Shown in pieces: positions 45,236-55,042 of a stretch of DNA of 64,000 nt. Both the position numbers and the translations under genes were made by a program. This stretch comes from Leptospira harrisiae (GTDB taxonomy: Bacteria > Spirochaetota > Leptospiria > Leptospirales > Leptospiraceae): NCBI RefSeq assembly GCF_002811945.1, contig NZ_NPDX01000002.1, positions 1-64,000 of the forward strand, in the 5' to 3' direction. Each line of letters starts with the position of its first letter. Positions within the stretch are counted from its first letter, which is position 1. The notes under the pieces are model-generated. The model was not told the origin of the DNA and did no database searches. It saw nothing but the letters and a program-made list of their open reading frames with translations.

Positions 45236-46675
45236 TTACTGATTCATCTCCACCAAGGTTTCAAAAAGAATTTTAGTCCCCAGTTCCAAATTATCAATGG
45301 TCATGTTTTCGTTTTTACCATGCATCCCATCTATGTCTTCCGATTTGAGAACCGCAGGAATCAATCCGTATGATTTAATTCCTAACCTTCTCAAGTAGGA
45401 ATTGTCTGTTTTTCCAGGAGAAAGAAATGGAGTTACCGTACTATTGGGAAACTTTTTGACAGACACAGCTGCCAAAGTGCTAAAAAGTCGAGTGTTGATG
45501 GGAGATATGTCAGTTGGATTGATATCGGTAAAAGTAATTTCCGCATTGTATTTAGCGGCAATGGTTTTTACTTTATTGGCAAATTCTTCAATATCAACAC
45601 CGGGTAAAGTTCTGATGTCGAGTCTTCCTGAGGCTTCCCCTGCAATTACGTTTTCTCCCCCTTCGCCTTCTGTGGTTCTAAAACCAGTAATGGATTTGGT
45701 GTTTGTCGTCATTGCCGTTAGGTGACGATTGCTTCGGATGGTCCCGTGTAGCAATGGTTTGATCAATGGGTTTCTGGCATTCTTTAAAAAAAATGAATTT
45801 GGAAAGGAACTGATTGTCCCGAGTTGGTAAAAAAATGCATCGGTTTCCGAGGTGATACGAATATCAGATTCGAGTTCTCTGACTTCGTTAAAAAATTGAA
45901 TTAAGGACAAAGCTGGGTATTGAGTGGGAGGCGAAGATCCGTGCCCACTGGTTCCTTTGATTTTTGCTCGTAACCAAATGTTTCCTTTTTCCGCATATTG
46001 AATGTTAAAGATAGTGGAACCTGGGATCACAATGTCCCTTGTTGCCACTCCACCTTCATTGAGTGCGTATTCGTATCCTTCAAAAACTTGTTTTTGTTTT
46101 GAAGTCATATACTTGCCACCTAACTCTGAACCTGATTCCTCATCGGCCAAAGCCAAATACATAATTTTTCGAGTTCTTGGAATTCCAGATCGTTTGATTT
46201 CCAGAAAGGCAAGTAATTCCATTACGGCCATTCCTTTCATATCAATGGCACCACGCCCCCAAACACGACCTTCACTTACCGTACCAGAAAGTGGATTAAC
46301 CTTCCATTCTTTGGAATCAAATTCGACTGTGTCCAAATGGTTTGCGAGAATGATTCCTGGCTCGGGATTTGGAACTGTTGCTGGTAATTCGGCAATCAAA
46401 TTAGGTCTTGTTGGATATTTCGGATCAAAAACAAAACGAGAAGGGATCCCTTCTTTTGCAAGAACCGCTTGGACGTATTTGGCCACCTGAATTTCGTTTC
46501 CACGAACCGATGGTATTTTCAATAAATCTGATAAAAGTTTTACCGCTTCCGACCTGCGTGCTTCCCAATTGACTTTGGGATATGATTGTTTTAGTTCCGC
46601 ATACTTTACCTTTTGACCGAAGGAACATTGTAAACTTAAAACCGCGAGAATAAATACCGAAACCAAAACCTTCAT
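45236..46675 (-). CDS. M20-family metallopeptidase lipoprotein
   Basis: Exported zinc peptidase, about 480 residues from ATG 46675 (MKVLVSVFILAVLSLQC). That start has GGGAGA upstream, while an extension to 46723 lacks one. Lipobox LSLQC (Cys17). Metal-site motifs: LANHLDTVEFD (His), WGRGAIDMKGM (Asp), ADEESGSE (catalytic Glu and ligand Glu) and the late MHGKNENM (His). A dimerisation domain with SGHGSSPP lies between. It resembles carboxypeptidase G2/succinyl-diaminopimelate desuccinylase relatives; the lipid anchor suggests nutrient peptide digestion outside the cytoplasm. Confidence 0.92.
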   Translation of the reverse strand: MKVLVSVFILAVLSLQCSFGQKVKYAELKQSYPKVNWEARRSEAVKLLSDLLKIPSVRGNEIQVAKYVQAVLAKEGIPSRFVFDPKYPTRPNLIAELPATVPNPEPGIILANHLDTVEFDSKEWKVNPLSGTVSEGRVWGRGAIDMKGMAVMELLAFLEIKRSGIPRTRKIMYLALADEESGSELGGKYMTSKQKQVFEGYEYALNEGGVATRDIVIPGSTIFNIQYAEKGNIWLRAKIKGTSGHGSSPPTQYPALSLIQFFNEVRELESDIRITSETDAFFYQLGTISSFPNSFFLKNARNPLIKPLLHGTIRSNRHLTAMTTNTKSITGFRTTEGEGGENVIAGEASGRLDIRTLPGVDIEEFANKVKTIAAKYNAEITFTDINPTDISPINTRLFSTLAAVSVKKFPNSTVTPFLSPGKTDNSYLRRLGIKSYGLIPAVLKSEDIDGMHGKNENMTIDNLELGTKILFETLVEMNQ

Positions 46676-46744
46676 AAAAATGAATCTCCCTTTCTCTCCG
46701 GAAAAGAGAATCATGGATTTCAAAAGTTAAAAGAAAAAACTAAC

Positions 46745-47347
46745 TTAGATTTTTCGTAAAACCAATCGAACGATGGATGCCTTTCCTCTGTGGAACGGAC
46801 TTTCATTAAGTTCAATTTCTAAGGCTTCTTCATATTCAACGCTCATTTCTGAAAAATCCATACGCAAATCTTTTAATTGATACAACATGTCTGGATCTTT
46901 TGGACCACCTGATGTGTATTGCAACTGCTCAGGAGAAAATGCCTCCAGCAATAAAATCCCACCTGATTTTAAAGTTCGAACACAATTACGGTGGGCAGTA
47001 GTGCGAATGGATTTATGAAAGTGGCAGTAAATCAAAGCAACCATATCCATTTGTTCTGGCGCATAGGGGTAAGATAAAACATCAGAAATCTCATAGTGGA
47101 TGGTGACATTTTTTTCGTTCGCAAGTGCGGTTGCTTTTTGTTTTCCGATTTCTGATTGATCAAAGGCAAATACGTCCCAGCCGAGTCCTGCAGCAAATAC
47201 CGCATTCCTTCCTTCGCCTTCACAGGGAAAAAGAATTCTTCCTTTTTTTAAATTAGGTAGACGAGTGCGTAAAAAATCGTTTGGGTCTTTTCCGTAAACA
47301 TAGTCTTCATTCGCATAACGTTCATTCCAGAAAGTTTTAGAATACAT
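46745..47347 (-). CDS. Class I SAM-dependent methyltransferase (TehB-like)
   Basis: 200 residues: motif I ILFPCEGEGRNAVFAAGLGWDVFAFD (about 39-64) with the acidic residue ending strand 2, DVLSYPYAPEQMDMVALIYCH as the motif II/IV region, and LKSGGILLLEAFSPEQL as post-motif. The opening FWNERYANEDYVYGKDPNDFL is that of the TehB/tellurite and thiopurine methyltransferase-like group, which act on small molecules. The substrate is unknown. It stands 70 bases upstream of the M20 gene and on the same strand. Confidence 0.9.
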   Translation of the reverse strand: MYSKTFWNERYANEDYVYGKDPNDFLRTRLPNLKKGRILFPCEGEGRNAVFAAGLGWDVFAFDQSEIGKQKATALANEKNVTIHYEISDVLSYPYAPEQMDMVALIYCHFHKSIRTTAHRNCVRTLKSGGILLLEAFSPEQLQYTSGGPKDPDMLYQLKDLRMDFSEMSVEYEEALEIELNESPFHRGKASIVRLVLRKI

Positions 47348-47416
47348 GGTGTCCCTGCTGTTTATTTTTTTGATCGCATCATCATATACTAAACTTTCTG
47401 AATCAGAACCATTTTT

Positions 47417-48109
47417 TCAGTAATAATGAATTAAATCGTCGGCAGATTCCCGCGGTGTATGGAAACGATTGAGTTCAGAATCCGGTTTTGGATATCCGAT
47501 GCTCAGTCCAAGGATTACCTTTTCTTCCTTAGGCAACCCTAAAAGGTTTCGAACGACATCAGGAAATGCACCCAAAGCGGCTTGTGGACAAGTTCCCAAT
47601 CCTTCCTCCCTTGCTAGGAGAAGAATCGATTGTAAAAAACAACCCAAATCAATTCCGACAAAAAAATTGAGATCAAATTTAGAAGTGATAAAAACTGCAG
47701 TCGGTGCCCCAAAGAATTCAAAATTTCGAAGCATAAATTGGTCCCTCGCTTCTTTGTCTTTACGATCAATTCCTGCCACTCCATAAATTTTCATCCCTAA
47801 ATCAAACATTCGTTTTTTGGCATCACTTGGATATGATTCTGGCCAATTGGTTTCTGGTTGGGGGGAAGACTCCCTTGCTGCTTTCGTAAGTTCTAATGCT
47901 AACTTCTCTCGTTTATTGCCACTCACAATATGTACCTTCCAAGGTTGCGAGTTTTTCCAACTGGGGGAACGCAGGGCCTTTTTAAAGATCCTTTGGAGGA
48001 TTTCTTCTGGGATAGGTTCTGGTAAATATTCTCGGATGCTATGTCTAGTTTCTAAGGCCTCCGTTGTTGTTTTGGCAGACTCATGGATGGATATCATTTC
48101 AGAATTCAT
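47417..48109 (-). CDS. Nitroreductase-family flavoprotein
   Basis: 230-residue FMN-dependent oxidoreductase. FMN contacts are in ETRHSIREYLPEPIPEEILQRIF (about 20-43), SPSWKNSQPWKVHIVSG (about 53-70), and the C-terminal LGTCPQAALGAFPDVVRNLLGLP and LGLSIGYPKPDSELN motifs. Such enzymes reduce nitro-aromatics, quinones or enals. It is divergent from the tetR gene at 48226, with two TetR-type palindromes in the shared upstream region, so it is probably under that repressor. Confidence 0.93.
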   Translation of the reverse strand: MNSEMISIHESAKTTTEALETRHSIREYLPEPIPEEILQRIFKKALRSPSWKNSQPWKVHIVSGNKREKLALELTKAARESSPQPETNWPESYPSDAKKRMFDLGMKIYGVAGIDRKDKEARDQFMLRNFEFFGAPTAVFITSKFDLNFFVGIDLGCFLQSILLLAREEGLGTCPQAALGAFPDVVRNLLGLPKEEKVILGLSIGYPKPDSELNRFHTPRESADDLIHYY

Positions 48110-48133
48110 ATGGATGCTCCTGGTGCATATACA

Positions 48134-48149
48134 TACCGACCGGTCTGTA
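48134..48149. promoter_or_regulatory. TetR-type operator 1
   Basis: TACCGACCGGTCTGTA is a near-perfect palindrome (half-sites TACCGACC / TACAGACC). This is a typical shape for TetR-family operators. It lies 24 bases upstream of the nitroreductase start. Confidence 0.7.
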
Positions 48150-48166
48150 TATGCAAGAACTTTTCA

Positions 48167-48186
48167 TACAGACCAGTTGGTATAAT
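48167..48186 (+). promoter_or_regulatory. TetR-type operator 2 overlapping an extended -10 promoter
   Basis: TACAGACCAGTTGGTA (48167-48182) repeats the TACAGACC half-site; its centre is exactly 33 bp from that of operator 1, about three helical turns. It overlaps TGGTATAAT (48178-48186), a consensus extended -10 box reading toward tetR, so binding would block transcription of tetR and the receptor gene. Confidence 0.65.
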
Positions 48187-48225
48187 GTTTGCATAGTTTT
48201 TGTAATTTTGGAATTTGTAAGGGAT

Positions 48226-48807
48226 ATGAAAAAAGAACCAACTCGTGTACGCCTCTTGCAAGTAAGCAAAGATCTCTTTTTAAAACAAGGGTATTCGGAA
48301 ACAGGTCTCAATCAAATCGTAGGTGAAGCAGAAACCGTCAAAGCGAGTTTATACCAACATTTTTCCTCAAAAGAGATGTTAGGTAAGGAAGTACTTCGAA
48401 TTTATTCGAATGAAAATTTAACTCTTCTCAAATCTCTTATGAAACGAAATCCAAAACCTCTTGATTTTGTGAAGGCTTGGGTTCGGATTCTTTCCCGGGA
48501 AGCGAGAGAATCCCAACTCTTTGGATGTGGAATGGCCAATTTCCGAGCACAGATTGCAGCAAACGAATTGGAGATTTTGAAAGAAATTGAGGAAATTGCC
48601 CACAAAACCATCGATTGTTTGGCTGAGTATTTACAAGAGTCTCTGGAAAATGGTCAAATAATTTCTAAAGTGGATTGTCGATCACTCGCCAAACAATTAT
48701 TTTTTGTCTACGAAGGGGTTTTGCAAGGTTATCGTTTGCTTGATGATAAAAGATCATTGGAAGATCTTTACCGAATTGCCGAATGTTTGATCCCAACATC
48801 TAAATGA
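48226..48807 (+). CDS. TetR-family transcriptional repressor
   Basis: 193 residues from ATG 48226 (MKKEPTRVRLLQVSKDLFL), which has AAGGGAT upstream; an open extension to 48064 runs back through the operators and is rejected. The helix-turn-helix is GYSETGLNQIVGEAETVKASLYQHFSSKEML (about 24-54). The C-terminal domain resembles the TetR_C group of AcuR/YxaF type (GCGMANFRAQIA), whose members sense reactive organic compounds. Two palindromes lie upstream. The stop overlaps the receptor start by 4 bases (ATGA), so it is the first gene of a TetR-receptor-lipoprotein operon. Confidence 0.92.
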   Translation: MKKEPTRVRLLQVSKDLFLKQGYSETGLNQIVGEAETVKASLYQHFSSKEMLGKEVLRIYSNENLTLLKSLMKRNPKPLDFVKAWVRILSREARESQLFGCGMANFRAQIAANELEILKEIEEIAHKTIDCLAEYLQESLENGQIISKVDCRSLAKQLFFVYEGVLQGYRLLDDKRSLEDLYRIAECLIPTSK

Positions 48808-51458
48808 AATACGCTAAATTTCTAATTTTTATTTTTTGTTTGGGATGGTTTATACCTCTATACGCAGAGGGAAACCTGGAAGTTGTATTTCAAATAGTAA
48901 AATCCAATTCAGGAAAACCAGTCACAAACGCAGTTGTTATTTCAAAAAAAGGCAAAACAAGTGGTGTTTCCAATGAGGAAGGGATCGCCAAACTTCGATT
49001 TCCCGAACCAGGTTATTATGAAATTAAAATTTCTACCGCGGACAGAACCGAATCTGTGTTTCGGGAAGTTCGATTCAAAGGGCAGGTGATCCTCGTCACC
49101 ATCTCTGAAGCAAATTTATCTGGAATTTTAGTGAGTGGTGAAAGGGACAAAACTCCTCTCTCTCGATATGGACTTGTACAAGATGAAATCAAACGACTTC
49201 CTGGAGTATCTGGTGATTCCTTAAAAGCACTGCAAACCATTCCTGGCGTAGTGATTGGAGCACCTGTTGGAATTTTACCTTCTGTTTTTACAAACATAGG
49301 AACCAATTTATTAACTGGAAATCCCTATTCCAATAGTGAAAGAGGAGATTTATCCTTACGTGGCGGCGGCACTAGACAAAACCAATATTATTTCGATGGA
49401 TTCCCACTTTCTTATCCATTCCATTTGGGAAATCAATCTTCCGTACTAAATAATAATTTAATTAAATCCTTTGATGTATTTACTGGTGCCTTTCCAGCTA
49501 AATATGGTTATGCGACTGGCGGAATCATTGCCATTGAAGGCACTGACCGTGTTGATGAAAATAAAACCGTCATCAATATCAATTTATTTTTATCAGATAT
49601 TTACAACCAATCCAAAGTTTTGCCGGGCCTAGCAATGATCAGTTCGGGAAGGAAAAACTATCCAAACTTAGTTCTATTACAAGCCTACCCACAAGGGATT
49701 CCCGAAGATGCAAAGTATGCAGAGTACCAAGATTACCAATGGAAACTGATTTGGGATATTAGTTCGGAACATCGCCTTTCGATCCAAACGTTTGGAACAA
49801 GAGATAGACAAGCATACACCAAAGCCCAAGCAGATTTAGAAAGAGGAGGGCAAGACCCACGTCCTCCGACTGGCCTTGACCGAATGTTTCGCACAGATGC
49901 CATTCGTTACGTTTGGAAAGGTAAAACATTTCGAAACACATTATCTTATTCACGTACTTCTTTTAATGAATTTTTTGAACTGAGATTTACAAATCCGCTG
50001 ACAGCAGAAAATATTTTTGGGTTACAAAATAGAACTGCAGATACAACCACTTATGTTCATAATGCGTTTGAATGGGAACTATGGGAAGAACATCTCAAGT
50101 TAGAAGCTGGAATCCAAGGTAGGTTCCGAGAGACAACCTTAAAAGGAGAAAATATTTCTTCTTACAATCGATTGTTTTACAATATTTTTAATGATCTTTT
50201 AAATTCTAATGCAGCTTTCCGATCCGTGATCGATGGAGACAGAATTCGATACCGGGAAAAATCCGCTTATGCGGAACTTCCATTTAAATACGGTGGTTTT
50301 CGCCTAACACCGGGAGCAAGGGTAGATAATTATTCTGGTAGCAATGAAACCAATTTAGCACCGCGAATCACTGGTGGTTATCTTTTTGAATCCACAAAAA
50401 CTGGATTTATGATTGGGCATGGGATTCATTACAATGCACCTGTATCTGTTGAAGCTTTGTCAGCAAAATCCGGAAATCCCAATCTTTTTATGGAACGTTC
50501 CGAACACAATTCCGTCGGAGTCAGCCAGGAATTTTCCAACAACTGGCAAATTAAAATTGAAGGCTTTCGAAATATATTTCAAAACATCATTGTTCCTGAT
50601 GCCTACATTGCTGATCCGTATGCTTTGAACAATGACACTCGCGTTTTTGTGAATGAGACAGCCAAAGTTCTCGCAAATCCCATCACACCAAAAAATCTAA
50701 ATTATTCAAATGCTGGTTATGGACATTCGGAAGGGATTGAAATTTTTATCAAAAAAACCAAAGATCCAAGAGAACAATCCGGCCTTTTTGGTTGGATTTC
50801 CTATACAAATTCTATCACCAAACGAATCAATAACCAAGCCAGGTTATCCAGTGATGAAACAAGAAACAGAACTTTATTGAATAATTCCAGAACACTACTT
50901 GCCCAATCCAAAATTGGAACAAACTACATAAATTATTATGATGATAATCAATTTGAAGTTATCTATAACAATGATAAGGAACAACTTTATGATTTAGATA
51001 GAACACATATTTTAAATATTGTTTTTGGTTATAAATTTAATCCAGAATGGATGGTTGGCGGAAGGTTTCGATATTTTTCAGGTACACCTTACACTCCCAT
51101 TACAAGTGCTACACGAGCAAACCAAGCGGCAACTTTTGGTTTAAATTTGTATTTTCCAAATTATTCAGGAAACTATAACAGTGATCGATTTTTACCTTTT
51201 CACCAATTTGATTTGCGGATTGATCGGATTGAAAACTATTCTTGGGGTTATATCAATACGTATATTGAATTTGTGAATTTTTACGGACGAAGAAATCAGG
51301 CTGGTTTCGAATTTGATAATACCAAAAATTATCAAAGAAATCAGAATCCTGCACCAACATATGATACTGTAAATTCACCATATATTATTTCGCAAACTCC
51401 AAATGGAAAATTAGCTTTTATTCCTCTCATCAATATTGGAATGGAGGTACGATTTTGA
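48804..51458 (+). CDS. TonB-dependent receptor under a TetR repressor
   Basis: 884-residue outer-membrane receptor: signal peptide ending near LYAEG, a carboxypeptidase-regulatory-like domain (about 25-105), a plug with LSLRGGGTRQNQYYFDGFPL (about 192-212) and FPAKYGYATGGIIAIEG, then a beta-barrel with Tyr/Phe-rich strands and a final MEVRF. It overlaps tetR by 4 bases and the next lipoprotein by 4 bases, giving tight coupling. Control of an outer-membrane receptor by a TetR repressor, next to a flavin reductase, suggests uptake of a small organic compound. The ligand is unknown. Confidence 0.92.
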   Translation: MKYAKFLIFIFCLGWFIPLYAEGNLEVVFQIVKSNSGKPVTNAVVISKKGKTSGVSNEEGIAKLRFPEPGYYEIKISTADRTESVFREVRFKGQVILVTISEANLSGILVSGERDKTPLSRYGLVQDEIKRLPGVSGDSLKALQTIPGVVIGAPVGILPSVFTNIGTNLLTGNPYSNSERGDLSLRGGGTRQNQYYFDGFPLSYPFHLGNQSSVLNNNLIKSFDVFTGAFPAKYGYATGGIIAIEGTDRVDENKTVININLFLSDIYNQSKVLPGLAMISSGRKNYPNLVLLQAYPQGIPEDAKYAEYQDYQWKLIWDISSEHRLSIQTFGTRDRQAYTKAQADLERGGQDPRPPTGLDRMFRTDAIRYVWKGKTFRNTLSYSRTSFNEFFELRFTNPLTAENIFGLQNRTADTTTYVHNAFEWELWEEHLKLEAGIQGRFRETTLKGENISSYNRLFYNIFNDLLNSNAAFRSVIDGDRIRYREKSAYAELPFKYGGFRLTPGARVDNYSGSNETNLAPRITGGYLFESTKTGFMIGHGIHYNAPVSVEALSAKSGNPNLFMERSEHNSVGVSQEFSNNWQIKIEGFRNIFQNIIVPDAYIADPYALNNDTRVFVNETAKVLANPITPKNLNYSNAGYGHSEGIEIFIKKTKDPREQSGLFGWISYTNSITKRINNQARLSSDETRNRTLLNNSRTLLAQSKIGTNYINYYDDNQFEVIYNNDKEQLYDLDRTHILNIVFGYKFNPEWMVGGRFRYFSGTPYTPITSATRANQAATFGLNLYFPNYSGNYNSDRFLPFHQFDLRIDRIENYSWGYINTYIEFVNFYGRRNQAGFEFDNTKNYQRNQNPAPTYDTVNSPYIISQTPNGKLAFIPLINIGMEVRF

Positions 51459-52102
51459 AAAATAAAATCATTTTATTTTCTATCACTTTATTTTTGACCT
51501 CTTGTCTTGAAGGTGGGGAAGAAAAACAAAAAGAAGAAGAGAACAAACAAACTTTTAATTTAACTACCCTATACCTAATTCGGCAGTATGGAAATTGTAT
51601 CAAAACCAATACTTCCTTATCTTCAAATAACCAATTTTGTAGCCGAAGACCTCTTGGAGTATGCAACGTCAATCAACTCATTGTCACTCAGAGCGAAGTG
51701 AATGTGATGATCAATGATGCAAGGATCATTCAAACAAGAACGGTCGATTGCCAAGAGTCAATTTTGCAATCGGGAGTTTTGAGTTTGAAAGCAACAACAA
51801 CGGCCAACGTTGATAACTTTAAATCCCAATATACATTCCGTGTTGCCGAATCCTGTGAATTAGAAGGATTCCTGACAAGTAATGGAACCAGGTTCGCTAA
51901 TTTTACAGAAATTCTTTGGTTAGATTCTGTTCGCGGAAAAATTGCCAAAGCTGCAAAAACCATAGTTGCCAATGGTTTTTTACCTCAGGCAAACCGTGAC
52001 CGCGCTAACAGTTGTTTGAATTTAGAATTTAAAGATTGGGAAAGGGACCTCGCGCAAGGAAGTAATGACAATAAAATTCTGGTCGAAATCGTACATCCTT
52101 AA
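51455..52102 (+). CDS. Cys-rich lipoprotein partner of the TonB receptor, unknown function
   Basis: 215 residues starting at TTG 51455, with GGAGG 8 bases upstream; the TTGA overlaps the receptor stop by 4 bases. The signal peptide has lipobox FLTSC (Cys17), then an acidic linker (GGEEKQKEEENK). The mature domain has about six further Cys residues (in YGNCIKT, FCSRR, GVCNV, VDCQES, ESCELEG, NSCLNLE), probably disulfide-bonded. No known family. Co-translation with the receptor suggests it is its surface partner. Confidence 0.82.
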   Translation: MKNKIILFSITLFLTSCLEGGEEKQKEEENKQTFNLTTLYLIRQYGNCIKTNTSLSSNNQFCSRRPLGVCNVNQLIVTQSEVNVMINDARIIQTRTVDCQESILQSGVLSLKATTTANVDNFKSQYTFRVAESCELEGFLTSNGTRFANFTEILWLDSVRGKIAKAAKTIVANGFLPQANRDRANSCLNLEFKDWERDLAQGSNDNKILVEIVHP

Positions 52103-52171
52103 AATCAAAATCCGCTTTCCTTAACCTCGCCATCTCACATTTTGTCTTTAATCTGAAGGAAATTGAATTTT

Positions 52172-53848
52172 ATGACTTTGAATCGATATAGCCGCATTCT
52201 TACCCAAGATGAATCCCTTCCTGCCTCCCAAGCAATGATCATTGGATCTGGAGTTCCTTATGAAGATTTAAATAAACCATTCATTGGAATTGGTAGTACT
52301 GGATTTGATGGAAATCCATGTAATATGCATCTCACCACTCTTGCTTCTTTACAAAAGAAAAGTGTATTAGATACAAAACAAATGGTGGGTTTATTATTTA
52401 ACACCATTGGTGTAAGCGACGGAATTACCAACGGTAATGACGGGATGCGTTACTCACTTCCTTCAAGAGAAATCATCGCTGATTCCATTGAAACGATTTC
52501 TGGTGCACATTATTATGATGGGATTATATTTACTGCCGGTTGTGATAAAAATATGCCAGGTGCGATCATGGCAATGTCAAGACTCAACAGGCCATCCATC
52601 ATGGTATATGGTGGAACCATCAATGGCGGAAATTACAAAGGTGAAAAATTAAATATTGTTTCTGCCTTTGAAGCATACGGAAAAAAAATTAACGGAAAAA
52701 TCACAGAAGAAGATTTTAAAGAAGTCATTAAAAATTCCTGCCCAGGGCCTGGCGCTTGCGGTGGAATGTATACTGCGAATACTATGGCTACGGCCATTGA
52801 AGTAATGGGAATGAGTTTACCATATAGTTCTTCTTCTCCGGCTCGCAGTGAAGAAAAAAAGAAAGAATGTATGAATATTGGAAAGTTTATGTACAATCTT
52901 TTAGAAAAAGATATCAAACCTTCAGATATCATCACTCCTAAATCAATTTTAAATGCACTACGAGTGGTGACTATCCTCGGTGGTTCCACAAATGCTGCCT
53001 TACATATGATTGCGATTGCAAGAACTATGGGTATCCCTTTGGATTTGGAACAAATTCAAAAAGTAACAGATACAACACCACTACTTGCAGATATGAAACC
53101 AAGTGGAAAGTATCTAATGGAAGATTTACATGCTATCGGGGGAACCCCTGCAATCATGAAATTTATGTTACGCGAAGGTTTGCTTGACGGATCTTGTTTG
53201 ACAGTCACTGGAAAAACCATCGCAGAAAACTTGGAAAGTCTTCCTGATCTTCCGGCTGACCAAGATTTACTTCGACCCGTTAGTAATCCCATTAAAAAAG
53301 AAGGCCATATTCAAGTCCTATATGGCAATATCGCCAAAAAAGGTGCTGTGGCAAAAATCACAGGCCATGAAGGGGAAAGGTTCGAAGGCAAAGCCATTTG
53401 TTTTGATTCTGAAGTGGAAGCCAATGCCGGGATTCGCGACGGTAAAGTCAAACCAGGCCATGTGGTAGTGATCCGTTACGTAGGCCCAAAAGGCGGTCCG
53501 GGAATGCCAGAGATGTTAAAACCAACTTCTGCCATCATCGGCGCAGGTCTTGGGGACAATGTGGCTCTCATCACTGATGGAAGGTTCTCGGGCGGAAGTC
53601 ATGGATTTGTTGTGGGCCATATCACTCCGGAAGCAATGGAAGGGGGAGAGTTGGCATTTGTGAATGATGGGGACAGTATCTTGATTGATGCTCGCACCAA
53701 CAAACTCGAACTACAAATTGCACCAGAGGAGCTAGAAAAACGGAGAGCGACTTGGAAAAAACCTCCATACCGCATTACCTCTGGATATCTTTGGAAGTAC
53801 ATCCAGATGGTAAAAGATGCTAGTACTGGTTGCCTAACGGACCGTTAG
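52172..53848 (+). CDS. ilvD: Dihydroxy-acid dehydratase IlvD
   Basis: Iron-sulfur enzyme of branched-chain amino-acid synthesis that dehydrates 2,3-dihydroxy-isovalerate and -methylvalerate. 558 residues from ATG 52172 ([20 protein letters not shown]), which has GAAGGA upstream; TTG 52163 is less likely. Cluster cysteines lie in [14 protein letters not shown] and [25 protein letters not shown] and [20 protein letters not shown] are family signatures. Length and three cysteines fit a [2Fe-2S] type. It is preceded by a 69-base gap after the lipoprotein gene and convergent with the pirin gene. Confidence 0.97.
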   Translation: MTLNRYSRILTQDESLPASQAMIIGSGVPYEDLNKPFIGIGSTGFDGNPCNMHLTTLASLQKKSVLDTKQMVGLLFNTIGVSDGITNGNDGMRYSLPSREIIADSIETISGAHYYDGIIFTAGCDKNMPGAIMAMSRLNRPSIMVYGGTINGGNYKGEKLNIVSAFEAYGKKINGKITEEDFKEVIKNSCPGPGACGGMYTANTMATAIEVMGMSLPYSSSSPARSEEKKKECMNIGKFMYNLLEKDIKPSDIITPKSILNALRVVTILGGSTNAALHMIAIARTMGIPLDLEQIQKVTDTTPLLADMKPSGKYLMEDLHAIGGTPAIMKFMLREGLLDGSCLTVTGKTIAENLESLPDLPADQDLLRPVSNPIKKEGHIQVLYGNIAKKGAVAKITGHEGERFEGKAICFDSEVEANAGIRDGKVKPGHVVVIRYVGPKGGPGMPEMLKPTSAIIGAGLGDNVALITDGRFSGGSHGFVVGHITPEAMEGGELAFVNDGDSILIDARTNKLELQIAPEELEKRRATWKKPPYRITSGYLWKYIQMVKDASTGCLTDR

Positions 53849-53857
53849 GCGTCCATT

Positions 53858-54895
53858 TCAATTGGAGTTCCCACTCTTTTCTTTGGGAACTTCTTCTTTC
53901 CCATCCGCATGTCTGGCAAATCTAGATTTACCAACATGTACTGGATCGTAGGAATCCCAAGGCCAACCGCCAAACTGTGTTTTGCGATAGTCGTCAAACG
54001 CTTGTTGGATTTCTTCTTGTTTGTTCATCACAAAAGGCCCATATTGGACTACAGGTTCTGCAATAGGTTTTCCTTCCAAAATCAAAATGCGTCCTGGTTC
54101 CGATCCATTCTTTAGTTCTAGAGAAACATCCGATTTTAGGTTGTACATATGTTTGCCTGGTACGACAACTTCATCGAGTACTAGACCTTCTCCTCGGAAG
54201 TAATACAAATTTCTATTGTTTCCAATCGAACTTCCAGGAATCACAAAACTAACTTCTGGATCTAAATCTAAAATATATATTCCTACTTCGTTTTTTGGAT
54301 CACCTGCCCAGGAATCTGGAGGTGGGTCGAGTGGTTTATCACCAAACAATGATCCGGCGACTGTTTTAATTTTTACCTTTCTCCCATTGGCATCCGAAAC
54401 CACTTTTACAGGAATGTCTTCGTTCCAAAACATTTTGAAGTGTGGATCTACAAATTTATTTTTTGCCGGCAGATTCATCCAAATCTGAAAAAGTTCCAAA
54501 GTATTATCACCTGCTTCATTCACCAAAGGAAACATTTCTGAATGTTGGATCCCAGCACCTGCCGTCATCCATTGTACGTCCCCATCTCCGTACCTACCAG
54601 CGGCACCTTGGGAATCGGCATGGTCAATGAGTCCTCTTTGGACCACAGTCACTGTTTCAAATCCGCGGTGGGGGTGGCCTGGAAAACCTGGTATGGTTTC
54701 CCCGTGGTACATCCTCCATCCGTCTTTTCCAGCAAAGTCTTGGCCAATTTGTCTTCCTTGGAGGGAAGCATCCGGCCCAAACTTTCCATTTCCTTTGGGA
54801 TAATAGTCTTCGTGGTGGACACAAAACAAAAAAGGATCGGAAGTCGGCCATTGGAAGTCCAGCTTTTGTGCGTATAATATCGATTTATGTTTCAT
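53858..54895 (-). CDS. Pirin-family cupin protein
   Basis: 345 residues, longer than the usual 230-290 of pirins. The N-terminal cupin has the metal site HPHRGFETVTVV and AGAGIQHSEMFP (two His, His and Glu), then PDPHFKMFW-like and a C-terminal cupin (NRNLYYFRGEGLVL). The tail GWPWDSYDPVHVGKSRFARHADG is the pirin C-terminal block. Some pirins act as quercetin dioxygenases or redox-sensing co-regulators; the role here is unknown. It is convergent with ilvD, only 9 bases apart. Confidence 0.93.
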   Translation of the reverse strand: MKHKSILYAQKLDFQWPTSDPFLFCVHHEDYYPKGNGKFGPDASLQGRQIGQDFAGKDGWRMYHGETIPGFPGHPHRGFETVTVVQRGLIDHADSQGAAGRYGDGDVQWMTAGAGIQHSEMFPLVNEAGDNTLELFQIWMNLPAKNKFVDPHFKMFWNEDIPVKVVSDANGRKVKIKTVAGSLFGDKPLDPPPDSWAGDPKNEVGIYILDLDPEVSFVIPGSSIGNNRNLYYFRGEGLVLDEVVVPGKHMYNLKSDVSLELKNGSEPGRILILEGKPIAEPVVQYGPFVMNKQEEIQQAFDDYRKTQFGGWPWDSYDPVHVGKSRFARHADGKEEVPKEKSGNSN

Positions 54896-55042
54896 CTTTG
54901 AGTCCTATTTTTGCGTAATGTATCGCTATTTATAAGACAGTAATTTAGAACCAAAAGTTTTTCACAATAGAAACATTCACTCCGAAAGAACCATATTCCT
55001 TAATCCTATGCACAATGAGTTTCGATTTGGAATGAAGTGCGA

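Noticed and set aside
44982..45242. Alternate-frame ORF at the end of the MtfA-like gene
   Set aside because: It overlaps conserved MtfA C-terminal codons in another frame and has no ribosome site.
46002..46490. Plus-strand open frame opposite the M20 peptidase
   Set aside because: Mirror of a conserved gene with all its metal-site motifs; no independent support.
48064..48225. 54-residue N-terminal extension of the TetR protein
   Set aside because: It would be encoded by the operators and the promoter; ATG 48226 has a ribosome site and matches the family N-terminus.
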